A DNA stretch of 64,000 nucleotides, from the NCBI GenBank assembly GCA_038238555.1, contig JBBRXP010000003.1, positions 30,551-94,550 of the forward strand, read 5' to 3'. Source of the stretch: JANNXQ01 sp038238555. Lineage in GTDB: Bacteria; Verrucomicrobiota; Verrucomicrobiia; Chthoniobacterales; Chthoniobacteraceae. Positions 1-8,645 of the stretch are shown in pieces. Under the pieces are notes generated by a model, which did no database searches, was not told where the DNA came from, and worked only from the letters and a program-made list of their open reading frames with translations. Position 1 is the first letter of the stretch, and each line of letters opens with the position of its first letter. Both the position numbers and the translations under genes were made by a program.

Positions 1-132
1 GTAAAACGCCTGATCAAACAAAAAGAAACAGTCTTCAAATTGAATGCAAAGAAGATGGCCAGCGAGCAAAGCAGCAAGGCATTTGAAATCATGCCCGGCG
101 ACATAGTCATCATCGGCGAACGTATTTTCTGA
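1..132 (+). CDS. C-terminal end of a polysaccharide export protein (Wza/SLBB type), partial
   Basis: The reading frame is open from base 1 to a TGA at 130-132 and gives 43 residues ending in PGDIVIIGERIF. That ending matches the usual tail of SLBB/Poly_export outer-membrane polysaccharide exporters, in which a 'PGD..hV.ERhF' strand closes the last domain. The neighbour fits: the next gene, a Wzc-type co-polymerase, starts one base after this stop, the usual exporter-kinase order. The gene is cut by the window edge, so signal peptide and lipobox cannot be checked. The assignment rests on the tail motif and context only. Confidence 0.6.
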   Translation, partial: VKRLIKQKETVFKLNAKKMASEQSSKAFEIMPGDIVIIGERIF

Positions 133-133
133 G

Positions 134-2347
134 GTGGATATCTCCGCACAACAGCCCCTCCCTGCCACTTTTGGCTCGGACCTCAAAGCGACTTTGCGAG
201 CGTTGCGGCGCAAGGCTTGGCTCATCGCGCTCTGCACATTGGCAGCGGGTTTTCTCGGCGCGCTATACGCCTACCGCAGCCCGAAAATCTACTCTTCACA
301 AGCAATCATCCAAATCGAGCAGGAAGAGCAGAGAGTCCTGAAGATCGAAAAACTTGCTTCCGACGATCTTAAGACTCAGGAAGTGCTTTCGACCATTGAG
401 CAGAATCTCACCAGTCCGGAACTCTTGCTCCGGGTGATCGAGGTTAATAACCTGAACAAGAGTTCCGCATTCCTCCCGGAACTAAGACGCCCGGTCTCAA
501 GCGGCGACATGCAGGAGGCTCTCGCCCGTCATATCTCCTCGAAGGTGCGGCGCGGCACGCGGCTCATCGACATCAAGGTCGAGGAGCGCAGCCCGGGGAT
601 GGCGCAACAGGTGGCGCAGATGTTACTTCGGGAGTTCGAACGCCAGGGGATCGAGGCGCGCACGGAGAACTTAAAGTTGGCGCATGACTTCCTTCTTCGG
701 GAAGCAGACCGGCTCAAAGACAAACTGGCTAGCTCCGAGGAAACGCTGCAATCCTACCGGGAGGCAAGCAAGACGCTCTCCCTGGCGGATAAGCAGAACA
801 TTACTGTCGAAAAACTTAAGGACTTGAACCTTAAGGTCACGGAAGCCAAAGCAACCAGGCTCAAGCTCGAGTCGGATAACGCGTTGGTCGCCCAGCTTTC
901 CGACAAATCGCCGCGAGGCCTGCTGGCCATTCCGAGTGTCGCGACCTCCGCTCCAGTGCTCGAAATGAAGAAGACCATCGGCGATCGTCAAGGGCAACTC
1001 GCCATTCTTGCGCAGCGTTACAAACCCGAGCACCCGAGATATGCCGCCGCCCAGAGCGAACTGGACGAACTGATCGCGGGCTTGGATCAAGCTGCCATCA
1101 AGGGAGCTCAAATGCTGTCCACGCAATACCAAGGAGCCGTGGATACTGAGAGGAAACTGGAACAAGCTCTCACAGATCTGGAAAAGGCCGCCTTGGAACT
1201 TACCCGGATCTCCATTCCTTATAACGTGCTGAACCGCGATGTGGAGTCGGACCGTGTGCTTTATGAGTCGGTATTGGCCCGGCTCAAAGAAATCGACCTA
1301 ACCCGTGGTGTCACACAGACGCCGTTTCGCATCGTCGCACGACCCCAGTTGCCCCAGCGGCCGGTTCGTCCAAATAAGTTGCAGATTCTTGAATTGAGCA
1401 TCTTTGGCGGCCTCGCACTGGGTATCGGCCTGACTCTTCTCTCGATGCTAATGGACGGCTCCTGCAGGACCGCCGACGAAGCAGAGCGGCGGCTCGGAAT
1501 CCCCGCGCTCGCGATCATTCCAAAATGCCGCGAGATGACGGCCTCCACAGATGGTTCGCTGCTTATCAAGCATCCCGATTCCGCGGCAGCCGAAGCTTTC
1601 CGCGGCCTGCGCACCTCACTCACGCTGCTAGGTAAGACTGACCCCGCCCGCCGAATGTTTCTTTTCACCAGCGCGATTCCATCCGAAGGCAAGAGTTCCT
1701 GTGCAATCAATTGCGCGACCGCATTCGCTCAACAGGGGCTCAAGACTCTCCTGATCGACGCAGACCTGCGCCTCCCGGTAATCGGCCGCAATTTTTTCCC
1801 CGACCAACCCCTCCTCGGATTAGCGGACATTCTCGCCGGTACAAAGGGTCTGGATGAAACCGCGCGGGCAACAGGCATCGAAAATCTGTTTCTGCTCTGC
1901 GCCGGAAGCCGTGCGATGGCTCCTGCCGAACTGCTCGCGAGAGACTCTTTGGGGATGCTTCTCAAGCAGGCATCCAACACATACGACCGCATCGTCATCG
2001 ATAGTGCCCCGATTCATTCGGTAGCAGACACCCTCTTGCTTGCCTGCCACGCGGACGCCGTTTGCCTTGTTATCTCCGCGACTCACACCCCGGCCGACGC
2101 GGTATTGCGCGCGCTGCGAAAACTTGCCACGGCGGCTTCAAAACCAGTCGGATTTGTATTCAATCGCGTGTCGTTACGCCGCGGGTTGGATTACTACGAT
2201 AACCGCTACTCACTTGCGGGATATGGCGAAGCCAGGGCGAAGCACGGACCACGGCACACAATGCCTGCGCCTTTACCGAAACGGCTCTCGATGTCTGAGA
2301 ATACGCGGGGTCTGACAGGTAACGGAGAAGAGCGCGCTTCCGGTTGA
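134..2347 (+). CDS. Wzc-type polysaccharide co-polymerase with tyrosine autokinase domain
   Basis: This 737-residue inner-membrane protein controls chain length and export of capsule or exopolysaccharide. An N-terminal Wzz-like domain has a first membrane segment near residues 32-50, a long periplasmic coiled-coil stretch (about 160-390), then the proline-rich PxxPxxP motif (PQLPQRPVRP) before a second membrane segment near 425-445. The C-terminal part is a BY-kinase/CpsD domain: Walker A SAIPSEGKSS near 512-521, Walker A' LLIDADLRLP near 536-545, and Walker B RIVIDSAP. A tyrosine cluster (DYYDNRYSLAGY, about 685-697) near the end is the expected autophosphorylation tail. The start is a GTG one base after the upstream stop, so translation is probably coupled. 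Fused transmembrane and kinase parts are the Gram-negative arrangement. Confidence 0.93.
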   Translation: MDISAQQPLPATFGSDLKATLRALRRKAWLIALCTLAAGFLGALYAYRSPKIYSSQAIIQIEQEEQRVLKIEKLASDDLKTQEVLSTIEQNLTSPELLLRVIEVNNLNKSSAFLPELRRPVSSGDMQEALARHISSKVRRGTRLIDIKVEERSPGMAQQVAQMLLREFERQGIEARTENLKLAHDFLLREADRLKDKLASSEETLQSYREASKTLSLADKQNITVEKLKDLNLKVTEAKATRLKLESDNALVAQLSDKSPRGLLAIPSVATSAPVLEMKKTIGDRQGQLAILAQRYKPEHPRYAAAQSELDELIAGLDQAAIKGAQMLSTQYQGAVDTERKLEQALTDLEKAALELTRISIPYNVLNRDVESDRVLYESVLARLKEIDLTRGVTQTPFRIVARPQLPQRPVRPNKLQILELSIFGGLALGIGLTLLSMLMDGSCRTADEAERRLGIPALAIIPKCREMTASTDGSLLIKHPDSAAAEAFRGLRTSLTLLGKTDPARRMFLFTSAIPSEGKSSCAINCATAFAQQGLKTLLIDADLRLPVIGRNFFPDQPLLGLADILAGTKGLDETARATGIENLFLLCAGSRAMAPAELLARDSLGMLLKQASNTYDRIVIDSAPIHSVADTLLLACHADAVCLVISATHTPADAVLRALRKLATAASKPVGFVFNRVSLRRGLDYYDNRYSLAGYGEARAKHGPRHTMPAPLPKRLSMSENTRGLTGNGEERASG

Positions 2348-2490
2348 CACTTACGGAACAGCAATAACGCAACGTTCCAACATAACGGCGCATGCCGATA
2401 GCTCAGTCTAAATCAGTTCTTTCGGTCTTGCCATGCGGTAACTGGCAAACGACCAAGGGCGGCAGCTTGCCAGGAAACATCGAAGCGCGG

Positions 2491-2588
2491 CAACGATCTG
2501 CGGCGAGTGGGTGCGAGCGCAACTCATGGAGCGCGGGCGGCCTCGCCCGCCAGCGCCCTCCCTGTGCGGACGAGGCCGTCCGCGCTCC
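2491..2588 (+). repeat. ~100 bp dispersed intergenic repeat, copy 1
   Basis: The 272 bases between the kinase and flippase genes contain an element whose first ~80 bases match, in reverse orientation, 21781-21861. Bases 2528-2550 are identical to the reverse complement of 62334-62356. The right half folds: 2528-2545 pairs with 2571-2588 over 18 bases with one mismatch. No coding potential is convincing here. It resembles a REP/MITE-like family member. Confidence 0.75.
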
Positions 2589-2619
2589 GTTCCTCGCTGC
2601 CGGCGCAAGAACTTTTTGA

Positions 2620-3954
2620 ATGCAAAATTCCTGTTTGGCTAAGTCTGCACTCCTGCACAAGGCTCCCTCGGCAACGCAGCCGCGTGGGTTGACACTTCGC
2701 GTCAATTTCGTGTGGACGCTCTTTGGCAATCTGGTCTATGCAGGCTGCCAGTGGTGCATGGTGGTGGCGCTCGCCAAGCTGGGTAATCCGGCGATGGTAG
2801 GCGAGTTTGCGTTAGCGCTCGCTATTGCGAGCCCGGTCATGATTTGCGCCGGTCTCTCCAGCTTGCGGATCGTCCAGGCCACGGATGCAGCAGGAGAGTA
2901 TCGCTTCGGCGATTATCTTTCCCTGCGCCTGCTCACCACTGGCGTGGCGCTGCTGGCCATTGTTGCGATCTTATCCTTCTCCAGCTACGGCGCTCAGACA
3001 TCCGCCGTGATCATGATCGTCGGAGTGGCAAAGGGATTCGAAAACATCAGCGATGTATTTTCGGGTTTCCTGCAGCAGCACGAGCGAATGGATCGCATTG
3101 CCATCTCGGCCATGATCAAAGGCTTCCTTTCTCTAGCCGCTGTCGCTGGGGGTATTCTTTGGTCCGGGAATCTGAGCGTTGCTGTATCCGGTCTCGCTCT
3201 AGGATGGGCCCTTACGCTTTTATTCTACGATGCGCCGGCCAGTGCTGCCCTATTGCGCAGCTCACCAGTCCCTCTGGTGGCATTGCGGCCCTGCTGGAAC
3301 TCCACCGCGCTGCGAGCCCTCGCCCTTCTCGGGCTACCGGTTGTTGTCGCCGCTGCGTTGGTTTCTCTAAATTCGAATATCCCACGTTATTTCATTCAAC
3401 ACAGTCTTGGGATGGCAAGCTTGGGTATCTTCGCCGCCTTGATCTATCCCATGATGGCGGGCACAACGGTGATCAACGCTCTTGGTCAAGCGGCAATGCC
3501 CAGACTCGCCCAGCATTTTTCCGCGGGTAACCATTCCGCCTTTTGCTCTTTACTCGCCAGGTTACTTTCCGTCGCAATCGCAGTGGGTGCGTGCGGGCTA
3601 TTCGCCATCTGGCTGGCCGGCCGCCCGATCTTATCGCTCCTCTACAAACCCGAATACGCGGAATACGTCACTGTATTTTTCTGGCTTGGGATAGGAACGG
3701 TAATCTTCTTCGTATCGGGCCTTTTGGGTTACGGAATGAATGCCGTGCGCCATTTTCGCGCTCAGTTACTTGTTGCGGTCGCCGTTGCCATCGTCACCGC
3801 GGCGGCGTGCGCGATTCTGATCCCGCGTCATCACCTCATCGGCGCCGCACTGGCAGTTACATTCGGAATGATCTGTCAGGCCGTCGCAAACGCCGCCGTG
3901 ATCGCTTACGCGCTGCGCTCACCCTCTTCCCGATCATTTGCAACAGCGCCTTAA
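2620..3954 (+). CDS. Wzx-like polysaccharide flippase (MOP superfamily)
   Basis: The 444-residue protein is almost entirely hydrophobic, with about 12 predicted membrane segments beginning at LRVNFVWTLFGNLVYAG (about 24-40), typical of oligosaccharide flippases that move lipid-linked repeat units to the periplasm. The sequence GNPAMVGEFALALAIASPV after the first helix is characteristic of the family. It lies between the Wzc-type kinase and a Wzy-like polymerase. No clear Shine-Dalgarno precedes the ATG at 2620, and a TTG at 2689 just before the first helix is an alternative start that would remove about 23 residues. Substrate cannot be told from sequence. Confidence 0.85.
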   Translation: MQNSCLAKSALLHKAPSATQPRGLTLRVNFVWTLFGNLVYAGCQWCMVVALAKLGNPAMVGEFALALAIASPVMICAGLSSLRIVQATDAAGEYRFGDYLSLRLLTTGVALLAIVAILSFSSYGAQTSAVIMIVGVAKGFENISDVFSGFLQQHERMDRIAISAMIKGFLSLAAVAGGILWSGNLSVAVSGLALGWALTLLFYDAPASAALLRSSPVPLVALRPCWNSTALRALALLGLPVVVAAALVSLNSNIPRYFIQHSLGMASLGIFAALIYPMMAGTTVINALGQAAMPRLAQHFSAGNHSAFCSLLARLLSVAIAVGACGLFAIWLAGRPILSLLYKPEYAEYVTVFFWLGIGTVIFFVSGLLGYGMNAVRHFRAQLLVAVAVAIVTAAACAILIPRHHLIGAALAVTFGMICQAVANAAVIAYALRSPSSRSFATAP

Positions 3955-3960
3955 CTTTCG

Positions 3961-5502
3961 ATGTCCAGTGCCACCATCAGCCGTTCGGGAAGTCTGTTAC
4001 TTTCATTTGTCGTATGCTCCGCCATCGTTTGCGGCTTTGTGGCAGCCAATGAACGCTTCGTCCATTGGTTTGTTATTCCGATCTTTGTTTGCGGAGTCAT
4101 CGTCGGTGTGGATGGAATCCAATGGCTCCTCGGGCGCCACGACCTCTTCGATCCTGCGGGGATCGTCGGCATCATCGGCTTGCATTTCTTCTTCCTCGCT
4201 CCTCTGCTTCACGTGCATTGGGATTATTCGATCAGCGCTTCGCTGCCAGCCATCGACCCACCAGCCGACTGGCGCGAATGGCTTGGCCGTATGGCTATAT
4301 GGAACGCCGCAGGCTTGATTTTATATCGCATCGCAATGAATCGCGCCGCGTTGTGGAGAGGAAAGTCTTCGCAGGATTCGGTCTGGCTCGTAAATAAGAC
4401 ACCGCTTCTGCTGAGCGCCGCCTGCGGCCTTGCGATCAGCGTGTGCGCGCAATCGTGGATCTATGCGCAGTTCGGCGGGATCGGTGGCTTTATTGAGGCG
4501 TGTACGGAGAAATCCAGCGAAGCCACTCACGCAGACGCCGCCTTCGCCGGCATGGGTTGGACCCTTATCCTTGCCGAATGCCTTCCGATTCTGGCGATGA
4601 TCTCTTATGCAGCTACCGTTGGCCGGACACGAGTGGGAAGAAGCTACTTCACGATCATTGTCGTTTTCCTTTTGTTTTTTGTTTTGCGGATACTGTTTGG
4701 CGGCCTTCACGGCAGCCGCAGTAACACGATTTGGGCACTGTTCTGGGCCGCCGGAATTCTTCATTTTTGGGTTCGACCGCTGAGCAAGACATTTGTCTTC
4801 GTGGGAGTCTGTTTTTTAATCGTATTCATGTACGCTTACGGCTTTTACAAGAGCTTGGGGACTGGCGCTCTTACCGCGCTGAGCGAAGGGGAAAAGCCCT
4901 CCGAATTGGGCGAAAGAACAGGACGCACCTTTGAAGGTTTGCTGCTGGGAGACTTCGGGCGCGCGGACGTACAAGCCTTCCTCCTCTACCGTCTCTCGTT
5001 GCCCGATCGGGATTATAGCTATGCATGGGGACGGACTTACATGAGCACTATCACTCTCATGGTTCCTCGTTCCTTCTGGCCGAACCGGCCGCCCAGTAAG
5101 TTGAAGGAAGGCACCGAACTTCAGTACGGGGTGGGTTCCTTCGACTCGGAAGGGTGGGCTTCTTCCCGCGAATATGGAATCGCCGGCGAAGCCATGCTTA
5201 ACTTCGGCCCGGCCGCGATCCCGCCAGCTTACTTGCTCTTCGGGTTGTTGGTTGGGCGATTGCGGCGATTTCTCTCGAAGCTTCATTTGGACGATGTGCG
5301 GCGATTTCTCAGTCCTTTTCTTGTTATCCTTTGCTTCTGGATGCTGGTCGCCGATTCCAACACGATGCTCTTTGTGATCGTGAAGGATGGCCTGGCGCCG
5401 GCGATGGTCGTGTGGATTGGCTCGCGGGTAATACGTTACTCCTGCCAGGCGCACTCTGAGCGTGAACTCGCAAGCGGAATGCCTGCTGGCCTGACTTCAT
5501 GA
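3961..5502 (+). CDS. Wzy-like O-antigen/oligosaccharide repeat-unit polymerase candidate
   Basis: This 513-residue integral membrane protein has roughly 11-12 hydrophobic helices and a large hydrophilic loop around residues 290-400. Polymerases of repeat-unit assembly have this topology but share little sequence, so the call leans on topology and position between flippase and glycosyltransferase. It starts six bases after the flippase stop and overlaps the next gene by 4 bases (ATGA), so it is translated as part of the operon. Arg-rich loop stretches (FGGLHGSRSNTIW; ERTGRTFEGLLLGDFGRADVQ) could line the active site, but no residue can be named with certainty. Confidence 0.65.
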   Translation: MSSATISRSGSLLLSFVVCSAIVCGFVAANERFVHWFVIPIFVCGVIVGVDGIQWLLGRHDLFDPAGIVGIIGLHFFFLAPLLHVHWDYSISASLPAIDPPADWREWLGRMAIWNAAGLILYRIAMNRAALWRGKSSQDSVWLVNKTPLLLSAACGLAISVCAQSWIYAQFGGIGGFIEACTEKSSEATHADAAFAGMGWTLILAECLPILAMISYAATVGRTRVGRSYFTIIVVFLLFFVLRILFGGLHGSRSNTIWALFWAAGILHFWVRPLSKTFVFVGVCFLIVFMYAYGFYKSLGTGALTALSEGEKPSELGERTGRTFEGLLLGDFGRADVQAFLLYRLSLPDRDYSYAWGRTYMSTITLMVPRSFWPNRPPSKLKEGTELQYGVGSFDSEGWASSREYGIAGEAMLNFGPAAIPPAYLLFGLLVGRLRRFLSKLHLDDVRRFLSPFLVILCFWMLVADSNTMLFVIVKDGLAPAMVVWIGSRVIRYSCQAHSERELASGMPAGLTS

Positions 5503-6698
5503 ACGTCGTCGTTACTTGTCCTCAACATTTTGAGCGAACACCGGATGGCCGGGTTTGGACAAAGGGACAATTCCCTCACCCATTCTGGCTTCGATACCGA
5601 TCGGTATTCGACGCGGTGCGAGTGGTCGCTCGCGTGCGCGATGTGGACCCTCTGCTTCCTGGCCGAGAACCCGCCTCCGGCGAGGGAGTGGCGTTTGTCG
5701 GAGTGCCCGATTACTTGGGACCGCAACAGTTCTTACTCCGGCTGCCGCGCGTGCTGGCCGCCATCTCTCATGCCGCTCAACACGGAGACGCCATGATTCT
5801 TCGAGCTCCGGGAGAGTTGGACGCCCGGCTGCGGCGGCGCTTTTGTAACACGGGAAGACCCTACGGAGTCGAAGTGGTTAGCGACCCTTACGACGTGTTC
5901 GCTCCAAAAGCCGTCAAACATCCATTGCGTCCCCTCTTCCGTTGGTGGTTTACGCGCGCATTGCGCCGAGAGTGCGCCTCCGCTTGCGCCGCAGCCTTTG
6001 TGACCGAACACGCGCTTCAGAAACGTTACCCGCCGGCACCGCATGCGTTTACCACCCATTACTCAAGCATCGACCTGCCGCGGGAGGCTTTTCTGAGCGC
6101 TCCGCGCAGTGCGCCGCCCAACGGCTTCGCGAGGCTCGTCTTCGTCGGCACATTGGCGCAGTATTACAAGGCGCCGGATGTGTTACTCGATAGCTTTGCC
6201 TCTTGCGTTCGCGAGGGCATGAATCTCGAACTTGTGATGATCGGAAGCGGTAAGTATCAAGGGGAACTTCAGTCGCGCATTTCGGGCATGGGACTGAGTG
6301 ATCGGCTTTACTTTCGCGGCCAGCTTACTCAACCCGAAGTATTGCGATCGGAATTGGATCGCGCCGATCTATTCGTGCTGCCTTCCCGACAGGAGGGTCT
6401 GCCTCGGGCGATGATCGAGGCCATGGCCCGCGCCTTGCCATGCATTGGTTCGACCGTGGGTGGTATTCCGGAGTTGTTACCCGCGGAAGACATGGTTCCG
6501 CCCGACAACAGTGCGGCTCTTGCAGATAAGATTCGGGAAGTGCTGGCCGATCCCATCCGCATGTTACGGATGTCCGCGCGCAATCTGGGGATAGCTCAGA
6601 GCTATGCTCGCGAGGTGCTGAACCGGCGCCGGCAAGTGTTTTACCAACACGTTCGAGACCGAACCGAGGCGTGGCTGAACGAAGAGGAGATTGAATAG
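5499..6698 (+). CDS. Glycosyltransferase family 4
   Basis: The 399-residue protein has a GT-B retaining glycosyltransferase C-terminal half: RLVFVGTLAQYYKAPDVLLDSF (about 210-230), GSGKYQGEL, and the E-x7-E signature in RQEGLPRAMIEAMARALP (about 303-320) followed by STVGGIPELL. The N-terminal acceptor domain is less conserved. Its start overlaps the polymerase stop by ATGA. Its TAG stop directly abuts the ATG of the next gene. It presumably adds one sugar of the repeat unit at the cytoplasmic membrane face. Donor and acceptor are not predictable from sequence. Confidence 0.9.
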   Translation: MNVVVTCPQHFERTPDGRVWTKGQFPHPFWLRYRSVFDAVRVVARVRDVDPLLPGREPASGEGVAFVGVPDYLGPQQFLLRLPRVLAAISHAAQHGDAMILRAPGELDARLRRRFCNTGRPYGVEVVSDPYDVFAPKAVKHPLRPLFRWWFTRALRRECASACAAAFVTEHALQKRYPPAPHAFTTHYSSIDLPREAFLSAPRSAPPNGFARLVFVGTLAQYYKAPDVLLDSFASCVREGMNLELVMIGSGKYQGELQSRISGMGLSDRLYFRGQLTQPEVLRSELDRADLFVLPSRQEGLPRAMIEAMARALPCIGSTVGGIPELLPAEDMVPPDNSAALADKIREVLADPIRMLRMSARNLGIAQSYAREVLNRRRQVFYQHVRDRTEAWLNEEEIE

Positions 6699-8645
6699 AT
6701 GTGCGGTTTTGCGGGATTCCTTGAGACTTCCAACCGTTCCTTTGGCGCGGAGATGGAAAGTATCGTCACCCGAATGGCAAACCGGCTGACACACCGCGGT
6801 CCCGACGATGCAGGCGAGTGGGTGGATGCCGATGCTGGACTGGCTCTTGGTTTCCGGCGGCTATCCATCCTCGATCTTTCCCCGGAGGGCCATCAACCTA
6901 TGCGCTCAGCAAGTGGCCGATACGTGATCACTTTCAATGGTGAAATCTACAACCATCGCGACCTGCGAGCCGAATTGCAGAAGACAACACAGCCGCCTTG
7001 TTTTCGCGGTCATTCCGACACGGAGGTGCTCCTCGCTGCACTGGAGCAATGGGGACTCGGTGCCGCCTTGCAGCGATTCATCGGCATGTTTGCCTTTGCG
7101 CTTTGGGATCGCGAAGAGCGGCGGTTGCATCTCGTGCGCGATCGACTCGGGGAGCGGCCTCTTTACTACGGGCTAATGGGTGACGCGCTGTTATTTGGCT
7201 CGGAGCTGAAAGCCTTGCAAGCTCATCCATCGTGGCAAGGCGAAATAGACCGGGACGTTCTCACGCTCTTGCTGCGTTATAGCTATATCCCCGCGCCTTT
7301 CTCAATCTATAAAGGGATTCGTAAGTTACCGCCCGCGACGATTCTGACGATCGCCCGGCCCGGCCAGCTTCCGGCGCCTGTGGAGTATTGGTCCGCGCGC
7401 CGCACCGTGGAAACGGGCGCAGCCAATCCCTTCCGCGGGAGCGAGGCCGAGGCAACCGAACACCTCGATGCATTGCTCCGCGATTCAGTCCGCCGGCAAA
7501 TGGTGGCCGACGTGCCAGTCGGCGCGCTGCTCTCCGGCGGGATCGATTCCTCGACCGTGGTCGCGTTGATGCAGGCCGAATCGAAGCGTCCGGCGAAAAC
7601 ATTTACGATCGGATTTCACGAGAGCCACTTTAGCGAAGCTATCCACGCGAAGGAGGTGGCGCGCCATCTGTGCACCGATCATACGGAGTTGTACGTGACT
7701 CCCAAAGACGCGATCGATGTCATTCCCCGACTGCCGATCCTCTACGACGAGCCATTTGCAGATCATTCACAGATTCCCACCTTTCTCGTTACTTCGCTCG
7801 CCCGGCAGAAAGTTACCGTCAGTCTCTCCGGCGACGGCGGAGATGAGTTATTCGGCGGTTACCATCGATACTTCTATTCGCGGAAGATTTGGGACCGTGT
7901 GGGCTGGATTCCCCCCTTGGCACGGACGGCGGCGGCACGTGTCGTTAAAGCGTTCGCGCCAGCCTCGCCGCTTGGCCGGAAGATCGAAAAACTTGCCTGC
8001 CTTCTCGATGCGAAAGATCCGCACGAGCTTTATTTCCGCTTTATGTCCGAGTGGCAGACGCCAGCATTGCTTGTCCCCGGCGCAACCGAGCCCAACACCG
8101 CCGTCGCGGGTAGCCCTCGTCCAGACTTACCCGATTACATCCAGACGATGATGTATCTTGACATGGTGAGTTATCTTCCGGACGACATTCTCGTCAAAGT
8201 GGACCGTGCGTGCATGGGTGTTAGTTTGGAAGTGCGCGTGCCTTTCCTTGACCACCGCGTCGTGGAGTTCGCGGCGACCGTTCCGATGAGCATGAAGCTG
8301 CGCAAAGGCCGGGGAAAAATCCTGCTCCGCAATGTGCTGGATAAGTACGTGCCGAAGCATCTGGTCGAGCGACCGAAATGGGGATTTGTCCTTCCGCTCG
8401 GCGCGTGGCTCCGCGGACCTTTGCTGCCATGGGCGGAAGAACTTCTCGACGAAACGCGGCTTCGCAATGGGGGGATGCTAACCCCGGCCCCGATTCTCGC
8501 GCGCTGGCAAGAACATCGGAGCGGCCGCCGCGACTGGACGTCGTCTCTCTGGAGCGTCTTGATGTTCCAAGCGTGGCTGGATCATGGCAATCGGGCGGAT
8601 GATGCATCCGGACGGACACCTGCGCTTGCTGTTGCTTCTGTTTAA
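6699..8645 (+). CDS. asnB: Asparagine synthase-type glutamine amidotransferase (first copy)
   Basis: The 648-residue protein starts MCGFAGFLE, so Cys2 is the N-terminal nucleophile of the class II glutamine amidotransferase domain (1 to ~200). The synthetase domain carries the PP-loop SGGIDSSTVVAL near residues 278-289 and SLSGDGGDELFGGYHRYF further on. Family reaction: ATP-dependent amide formation on a carboxylate using glutamine nitrogen. In a polysaccharide operon such proteins often act on uronic acids or other non-aspartate substrates; NCBI families for exosortase-associated amidotransferases are an example. It abuts the upstream glycosyltransferase and overlaps the next gene by one base. 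A second copy lies at 12207. Confidence 0.93.
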   Translation: MCGFAGFLETSNRSFGAEMESIVTRMANRLTHRGPDDAGEWVDADAGLALGFRRLSILDLSPEGHQPMRSASGRYVITFNGEIYNHRDLRAELQKTTQPPCFRGHSDTEVLLAALEQWGLGAALQRFIGMFAFALWDREERRLHLVRDRLGERPLYYGLMGDALLFGSELKALQAHPSWQGEIDRDVLTLLLRYSYIPAPFSIYKGIRKLPPATILTIARPGQLPAPVEYWSARRTVETGAANPFRGSEAEATEHLDALLRDSVRRQMVADVPVGALLSGGIDSSTVVALMQAESKRPAKTFTIGFHESHFSEAIHAKEVARHLCTDHTELYVTPKDAIDVIPRLPILYDEPFADHSQIPTFLVTSLARQKVTVSLSGDGGDELFGGYHRYFYSRKIWDRVGWIPPLARTAAARVVKAFAPASPLGRKIEKLACLLDAKDPHELYFRFMSEWQTPALLVPGATEPNTAVAGSPRPDLPDYIQTMMYLDMVSYLPDDILVKVDRACMGVSLEVRVPFLDHRVVEFAATVPMSMKLRKGRGKILLRNVLDKYVPKHLVERPKWGFVLPLGAWLRGPLLPWAEELLDETRLRNGGMLTPAPILARWQEHRSGRRDWTSSLWSVLMFQAWLDHGNRADDASGRTPALAVASV